Below, in pieces: positions 57,801 through 64,000 of a stretch of DNA of 64,000 nt. Below the pieces are notes generated by a model. The model saw nothing but the letters and a program-made list of their open reading frames with translations. It had not been told where the DNA came from and made no database searches. The first letter of the stretch is position 1, and every line of letters begins with the position of its first letter. The stretch spans positions 62,039,078 to 62,103,077 of the forward strand of contig CM070711.1 in assembly GCA_036346275.1 (NCBI GenBank). The letters are read 5' to 3'. Origin of the DNA: Otatea glauca. Its lineage: Eukaryota > Streptophyta > Magnoliopsida > Poales > Poaceae. The position numbers and the translations under genes were made by a program.

Positions 57801-58339
57801 GATCGGTAAACAATGCCAGACATCAAGACGTCGCCATAACACACACATTTCGACCAGATACCTGAGTGTGAAAGAGGACTAACAATTCATAAGCGACACT
57901 CCTATCATTTTTGCCCCCGTCTACCCTTTATTGACGATTCCATATTTCCTCCATCACGTCGCTGACACGTCCAAATGTAAGTTAATTTGCCGATAAATTT
58001 GATTAATTAGCTAAGACAGCAAGAAGCAGCAAGAGTAATAGTAGATATTTAGTTAGTTAGCAACACTAGAGACGAGGCGATCTAGAGAAAAAAAACTATA
58101 TACATATATACATACATATAGTATAATTACATATACATATACTATTCCGCACCTACGTGTAGAATAGGCTATTCTACACTCGGGCTATTTAACCCAGACC
58201 GACTGACCAAACTCAACCGAACAATCAGTGGCAACCCAACTAGTAAATGGCGCAACCAAACAGTCAGTTCAACCCAACTAATAAATGCTACTTCTAGTTT
58301 GTCTATGAATCTTTCTTTTTTTTTATTTAGCCATAAATT
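54870..58339. other. Gene-poor intergenic DNA
   Basis: Short frames at 55504-55752, 56016-56315 and 56797-57093 show no domains or splice structure. There is a short TA/CATA-rich microsatellite near 58090-58140. A segment at about 55262-55520 has hAT-like AGAGGTGG/GCACCTA borders, but the evidence is too weak to call an element. Confidence 0.45.
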
Positions 58340-59204
58340 TTAAATGAGAATGATTTTTGTATTCAAATTTTGCACAGTTTTAGAATATCACTTCCCCTAC
58401 ATATGATATTTTTTGAAGAATTTTTGAAAATATGTTCATATGATTTTCACAGATTTTATAGTTCACACAGGATATATTGACTATTACTATTCAAAAAATA
58501 ATATATTACTCACTATTACACAAGGTGTTACTCTATCTGTGTAAACTAGCCTTATCATGCAAAATATATGAAAACCGTATGTACAAGTTTTCAAAAATTC
58601 TTAAAAAATTATCATATGTAGGGGAGATGAGCTTCTACAATTCGGTAAATTTTGAAGACCAAAATCAATTGCATTTGAAAGATATGAAATTGACAAAGCG
58701 CTAAACAGCGCAAAATCACTATTGAGCAGAATTTGTCTTTTTCATATCTTTCAGCTGATAATGACTTTGGTCTTAAAATTTTATAGGGATGTATAATATC
58801 ACTTCTCATACATATGGTAATGTTTTGAGAATTTTTCAATATTTTATTAAAGGGACGACAAACAGAACTAAATTCTTGTTCGTGAAAACCACATGTACAA
58901 GTTTTATAAAATTCTCAAAACATTAACATAAATAGGGGAGGTGATATTATACAACCCTATAAAATTTAAAGACCAAAATCATTATGAGCTGAAAGATATG
59001 TAAAAGACAAATTCAGCTCAATAATGATTTTGCACTGTTAAAAGCGCTTTGTCAATTTTATATCTTTCAAATGGTATTGAGTTTGGTCTTCAAATTTTAT
59101 AGGTTTGTAGGAGCTCATCTCTCCTACATATGGTAATTTTTTGAGAATTTTAAAAACTGATACATATGATTTTTATGTATTTTATAAGATAAAAATGGTT
59201 TACA
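58340..59204. repeat. Cluster of alternating inverted units
   Basis: Two units of about 320 bp (58540-58857 and 58860-59204) face each other and share TCATATGTAGGGGAGATGA, GAAGACCAAAATCA, ATTGACAAAGCGC and TTTGTCTTTT motifs. The outer ends are TGTAAAC and GTTTACA. A third partial unit at about 58340-58530 lies upstream in inverse orientation. The palindrome would fold into a long hairpin. A related unit recurs at the window's right edge. Flanking target duplications are unclear, so the class is unknown (Mutator-like foldback is possible). Confidence 0.75.
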
Positions 59205-59535
59205 AAGGTGTAGGGTCGGGGATGCCGACTAGAGGGAGGTGAATAGGCGGCTTTTTAAAAAAAATATTTTGCTCTAAATACACGCTTTATTTATCCCCTA
59301 TGTCAAAACCTAAATGATAATTGATGCCGAAGCGATAAACTAAGGCTTTGACAATTAAGGCCTAAATCAACTAGGCTCACTAAGTGCACTAACTAATTAA
59401 GTCTCTACACAAGATATTGCAATTCTAAAGACAAGTAAAAATAAGAATAAGAATTGCAAAAATGTAAAAGCACAAGAGACACACTGATATTTTTCCCGTG
59501 GTCTCGGAGACTTACTGGTCTCCACTAATCCACGT
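59205..59535. other. Left part of a non-coding repeat interrupted by a hAT
   Basis: It begins GGGTCGGGGATGCCGACTAG then AGGGAGGTGAATAGGC, a phrase common in grass repetitive DNA. Non-coding. The sequence resumes at 61255 after the hAT insertion. Confidence 0.45.
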
Positions 59536-61246
59536 TAGAGCTGGCCAAACGGGCCGGCACGCAGCACGCAACTGTGGGCCCGGCCTGAGCACGGCACGGC
59601 CGAGAACTAAATGGGTCGTGCCGGCACGGCCCAACCAAGCGTGCCGTGCTTGGGCCGGAGGTAGGGCACGGCGGGCCGTTCCCGGCACGCCAACGGCCCG
59701 GCACCGGCACGACCCGTTTAGCCCGTTTAAAAAAATAGCCGTTTATAGCCGTTGCAAACTTAAAAACTTCAAAAAATTCGAAAAAATTCAAAAATACCCC
59801 GAAATTTTTTTCTATAAATAGGTGGCTGCCCCCTCCCCATTTCTGCACCAGCAATCTTGCATTCTCTTCTAATCATTATCTTGTGGAAATTCTTTTACTC
59901 TTAGTGGTAATTTGGCAAAATTAAAAATAGTTTTGTCAAAAATCCAAAAATCCAAATTCGACTTTAAACTTCACAAGAAATCAAGGTGATAATTGTGATT
60001 TATTATTTCATTTTGTTAGTATTTTAAATCATATTTTAGTATTAATAGCGTCATTATTTCTTGTAGTTTGCTTTATGGAGCCCGGGGATTTTTCGTCGTT
60101 CCCAGCTTCTGATTTCGGTATTTCACCCGAGGAGCTTCTTGCATCATATGTCAAGAAGCTGCAGGAGTTGTGCCATCTTAAGGCTCTACAAGTGCTACTG
60201 CGTCGGCAAGCACCGGGGCAAAAAGAACAAGACAAGTGCGGACCTCCACCAGCACCCACAACAGGTAAGAAGAAAACCGTGTGGGGAAAGATATGGGGTA
60301 CAGGTGGCTCTTCCTCAAGGAGTTCAACTACATCAACGACAAGTGCGGACACATCAAATGGTGGGGAGCTAGCTGCCTATCTCAACAGCGACACTGTCAA
60401 CTACCAAGAGAAGCAAGAGGAGGACTCAACATTTTGTAGTGGTGGCACGAGCACAAGATAACATATCCGGTGCTTTCCTTACTAGCACGGGATGTGTTAA
60501 CAGTTCCTGTCTCCACGGTTTCTTCGGAGTCTGCTTTCAGTCTATCCGGAAGAATAATCGAGGAGAGAAGAACAAGTCTGACTAGTGAGATGGTGGAAAT
60601 ACTTCTCACTGTGAAAGATTGGGAACAAGCTGATCAACGAGCTCAACATACTGCAGAAAATACTAAGCTGACGGAGACGTTGGGAAATCTTTATCTAGAT
60701 AATGAAGAAGAATAATTGTAATCTTCACTTTTTTATTGTATCACTGAGCAATAGGCCGTACTCTTTTTTCTTTGCCAAGGTTTTCTCGTGTTGAGTTTTT
60801 ACTTGGCAAAGTTTTTAACGAGGCAGCCAAACATCAATAAAGCTCATTATTTAATTCAAATTATTTGTCTCATTTTAGAATTTATCTCGTATTTTAGCTT
60901 TTTCTTAATATATATATATATATTTAAAAAAAATTTGTTCATCCTTTGAGTTTTTCTAATTATTCTAAATTTTCGCATTTTTCTGAATTTTTTCATATTT
61001 TTTTGCATTTTTTTTATTTTTTTCAAATTTTCTGGTGCTAAACGGGCTACCGGGCCGACCCGGTCCGTTTGGCCCGCGAAGGACCGGGCAGGCACGGCAC
61101 GGCCCGAGAGGCCAACGGGTCATGCCAGGGCCACCAACCCGACGCGTGGTACGCGCAGCGGCTGCTTATTCTGGCCGGGCCTAAACGGGCCGTGCCCATT
61201 TTTAAACGGACCGTGCCGTGCCGGGCGGCCCATTTGGCCAGCTCTA
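59536..61246 (+). mobile_element. Internally deleted hAT transposon (copy 2)
   Basis: Terminal inverted repeats TAGAGCTGGCCAAACGGGCC and (inward from the right) TAGAGCTGGCCAAATGGGCC are nearly perfect. A perfect 8-bp target duplication ATCCACGT flanks it (59528-59535 and 61247-61254). It contains the same transposase tail and the same AGTTTTTACTTGGCAAAG segment as the element at 4772-6834, in the opposite orientation. It is younger than copy 1 by end and duplication integrity. The 1711-bp length and missing catalytic core make it non-autonomous. Confidence 0.93.
60075..60715 (+). pseudogene. hAT transposase remnant, N-terminal and C-terminal pieces fused
   Basis: The first frame (60075-60461) starts MEPGDFSSFPASDFGISPEE and runs through a serine/threonine-rich linker to NGGELAAYLNSDTVNYQEKQ. 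An overlapping frame (60470-60715) gives the dimerisation domain: LLARDVLTVPVSTVSSESAF, then SGRIIEERRTSLTSEMVEIL. A frameshift lies near 60440-60470. The zinc finger and most of the DDE core are missing compared with full hAT transposases (about 600-700 aa). Confidence 0.85.
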
Positions 61247-61254
61247 ATCCACGT

Positions 61255-63837
61255 TGAGGCAAGCCCAAACCTCTTTGGACCGGCTCCATGAATTGAGCAC
61301 CCGCCTCGATTTCACTAGTGGTTGCTTCTTTACCCCTTTGGGTAGGCGAGCACCGACCATCACAAACTTTTGCCAGGGCTTCAACCTCCGTTGAGAGTTC
61401 CCACGCACGACGCTCTACGCCGTCTAAGAGGCGGCAACCTACAAGAGTAACAAGTCAAGCGCTCCCGTTTGAGCTTCACCTAGTGCAACACATGCATTCC
61501 GGTGACCTTCTAAGTGCAACACATACACTAGGATCCTCCTTAAGTACAACATATGCACAAGAGGCTCTCAATCCTCTTCTAATTGCAACACATGCAATTA
61601 GAGCTCACTCTTAGCTCAAAAACTCTAATTGGAGAGTGTAACACATGCACACAACTCCCACAATATCAAATGAACTCAGCAAGCACAAATGCCAGCCCCC
61701 AAGGCTCCTTTTATAGCCTCCCACACGAAATCTAGCCATTAGAGGGCAAATCGGACATTTTTTAGCAAAACCCGGCATTACCGCCCATGTAGGGCCAGTA
61801 GTGCTGGCCTCTGGCATAACGGTCAGAAAACTAGCCGTTGCCTAGACAATCCGTTACTACCGTCCATGTAGGGCCGGTAGTGCCGGCCGAGCAGAACCCA
61901 AAAACATCCCCCTTTGAAATATAACTACCAGCTCTAAGGCCAGCACTGCAGGCCTTGCGGCAGTACCGCACCCACATGGGCGGTAGTGCCAGCCACAAGG
62001 AGAAAACCAAGTTTTTCACAAAAACTTTTCTCCAAACCAACAAAGATTGATTCTTTGAGCCATGTGATGATCAACACATGATGAAATCAATTTGCAAAAT
62101 ACATTTGCAAACCCTATTCACATGATCAAAAGAATCGCATTTAAAACTCCAACTTATTTGAAAAACATATTTGCAAATAAACCAAGAACCTATGAAATCA
62201 ATCCTCTTAGTCATGTGATGATCAACACATGATCAAGTCAATTTTTAGAACACATTTGCAAACCCTATTCACATGCTCTAAGATCGAAACCCATAACCAC
62301 TAGTTCATTCGCAAAACACATTTGCAAATAACTCCATTCAAATTAAAAACAAATCTTGAGCCATGTGACGATCAACTCATGATCAAGTCAATTTACAAAT
62401 ACATTTGCAAACCCTATCCAAGATAAGATTCAATTAAACCATATTTTGCAAACACAAAGCATTTAACTCAAATGCATGAGCTCTCCATTTTCAACACATG
62501 CAAACCTCTAGAATCATGCAAACAACAACCATTAAATCAAATTTCATGAGCTTTCTCCTTTTTGCAGCACATGCAAATCCATAGCTCCATGCAACATCCA
62601 AATAAACTCAAGTGCATGAGCTCTCTTTTTGTAACACATGCAAAACTTAGCTTCAAGCAATACCAAAACAAATTGATAATTCAAAAAAGAAGCAAGCATG
62701 AGCTTCTCCTATTTGCAACACATGCAAATCAAAGCATCATGCAAGAACCAATGCACGAGCTTCACCTATTTACAACACATGCCAAATGGTTAGCTCCATG
62801 CAAAAACCGATCAAGAGAGTGAGCTAGAGTGAACTAGATTGAGTTCATCAACACATGATGAAGCTCAAGCAAAAGAACTCGATCTACTTTCACAACTTAT
62901 TAAAAATATTTGTTCAACAAACACGGTTGTCTCAATCATCTATCGCACTCCATTAACACATAATGGATGCCTCTAAGATCGATTGAGCACAGCCCAAACA
63001 ATTTGAATGATTAATTGTGCCTTGAGTACTTTGATGCAACTAATGCTTCATTATACTCAAGAATTTCTCATTTGTCCTTAATCAACAAAGAATGCCATCA
63101 ACACATGATGAAGTATTCTTTGATTGATTAAAGACAATCGAATCTCAATTTAAATTTCATTTAAATTGATATGAGTATATATAACTACACAAGTTTCATA
63201 TACTTAATTTGATAGAAAGTGATGATCCAATATATTAGAGTGATGAAAAGGGATCAATACTCTTGAGACTATCAACTATAGAATAAACTCCATCAAATAT
63301 GTGCATATAAATAATTGAATTTGGAATCAATATGCACATAATCAATCTTAGATAGCATTTGAGTTTATCCGATATTAACATGAGTATACTACAACTACAC
63401 AAGTTATATATACTCAAAGGGTTGTTTCAAAGTTTTGATCCTTTACATTATTTGGCAAGAAGACATGGATCAATACAATTGAAACATCAAGTTAAAGTAC
63501 GAACTCCCCCTAGATGTGTGCATCCATGTAATATATGGAATTGAAAATATAATGCACATCTTTAATGTATAAGCAATGGAAGAGTTCATCCTTTGACTTA
63601 AATCCTAAGTATGCAATGAGATAATAAGCAAGAATATGCAATGAGATAATAAGCAAGAATACGAGTGCATACCTTAGTTTTTCCATTTTCCATCCAAATT
63701 ATGAGACTACTAACAATAAGCTCAATAAACATATTAGTCTCATTAAAGATTAGATTTATCATTAAACAATGATTAAGCATTAATTTAAAAACCAATCACC
63801 AAAACCAATAAAGTTTGAACTTACAACAGGATATAGT
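61255..63837. repeat. Non-coding repeat-rich region with short tandem motifs
   Basis: ACACATGCAAA-type motifs recur many times between 61480 and 62800. A unit of about 150 bp with CATGTGATGATCAACACATG and CATTTGCAAACCCTATTCACATG recurs near 62060, 62215 and 62350. Three GTAGGGCCGGTAGTGCCGGCC-like segments lie at 61785-61995, one inverted. A 25-bp tandem duplication (ATGCAATGAGATAATAAGCA) lies at 63613-63660. No gene is supported. Confidence 0.65.
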
Positions 63838-64000
63838 AACAATTTGTGTAATATATAGTAATATATTATTTTTTGGATAGCAGAAAGAAATATATACTGT
63901 GTAAGCTATTTTTATTATGTAAAATTATATGTATAAGTTTTTAAAAATTCTTAAAAATTACCAAAAGTAGAGAGATGAGGTTCTATATCACTGTAAAATT
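63838..64000. repeat. Related inverted-unit copy running off the window
   Basis: From TTTGTGTAATATATAGTAAT to the window end, the sequence matches the reverse complement of about 58380-58530, including AGTAATATATTATTTTTTG, and resembles the main units (TTTTTAAAAATTCTTAAAAA, AGAGATGAGGTTCTA). It is truncated by the window boundary. Confidence 0.65.

Noticed and set aside
61480..62880. CRISPR-like spaced repeats
   Set aside because: The repeats are degenerate with irregular spacing and lie in plant nuclear DNA among transposons. No CRISPR array is present.

Overview
This 64 kb window looks like a nuclear chromosome segment from a grass (Poaceae; species not determined). The reasons are three intact intron-rich genes with grass-like GC-rich first exons, many small Stowaway and hAT-type MITEs, and several Ty3/gypsy and Ty1/copia retrotransposons primed from initiator tRNA-Met. 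All gene models below were assembled by hand from splice sites and reading frames. No database search was run.

Three genes look intact. (1) Positions 7190-11807 (+) hold a 12-exon phosphoethanolamine N-methyltransferase gene (502 aa). It makes phosphocholine and carries a 25-codon upstream ORF at 7030-7107. (2) Positions 17614-28496 (+) hold a 10-exon GT14/Branch (DUF266) glycosyltransferase gene (380 aa). Its introns are swollen by transposons. (3) Positions 29478-33965 (-) hold a 12-exon farnesyl diphosphate synthase gene (352 aa) with both aspartate-rich motifs. Its 3' end faces the 3' end of the glycosyltransferase gene.

Left flank (1-6900): a tandem duplication, a foldback element, a gag remnant, a broken carboxylesterase fragment, and an eroded hAT element ending about 100 bp upstream of the methyltransferase TATA box. 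Between genes 1 and 2: mostly gene-free DNA with a GC-rich coding-like fragment, a MITE and AT-rich repeats. At 16864-17498 lies a 635-bp almost fully palindromic Mutator-like element with a 9-bp target duplication, 115 bp upstream of the glycosyltransferase start codon. The large intron of gene 2 holds a head-to-head gypsy composite (20297-25002), and the next intron holds a small LTR element nested in a Stowaway MITE.

Right of gene 3 is a retrotransposon block. It contains a complete but broken chromodomain gypsy element (34454-40072), a tRNA-derived SINE (40368-40629), a copia element (40822-45807) and an older internally deleted copia element with an unusually GC-rich leader (45900-49396). 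Beyond it lie unrecognised exon-like fragments (50434-51778), a hAT-like element, and a D-cysteine desulfhydrase pseudogene (53349-54860). Next come gene-poor DNA, a cluster of inverted repeat units (58340-59204), a second hAT of the same family as the first (59536-61246) and non-coding tandem repeats to the window end.

The three intact genes do not form a pathway. Phosphocholine and farnesyl diphosphate both feed membrane lipid synthesis, but nothing in the sequence suggests more than chance proximity. The most interesting signals are regulatory or structural: the upstream ORF, the palindromic Mutator element in a gene's 5' region, a copied FPS exon inside an FPS intron, a duplicated splice acceptor, and the LTR lying upstream of FPS in the same orientation.
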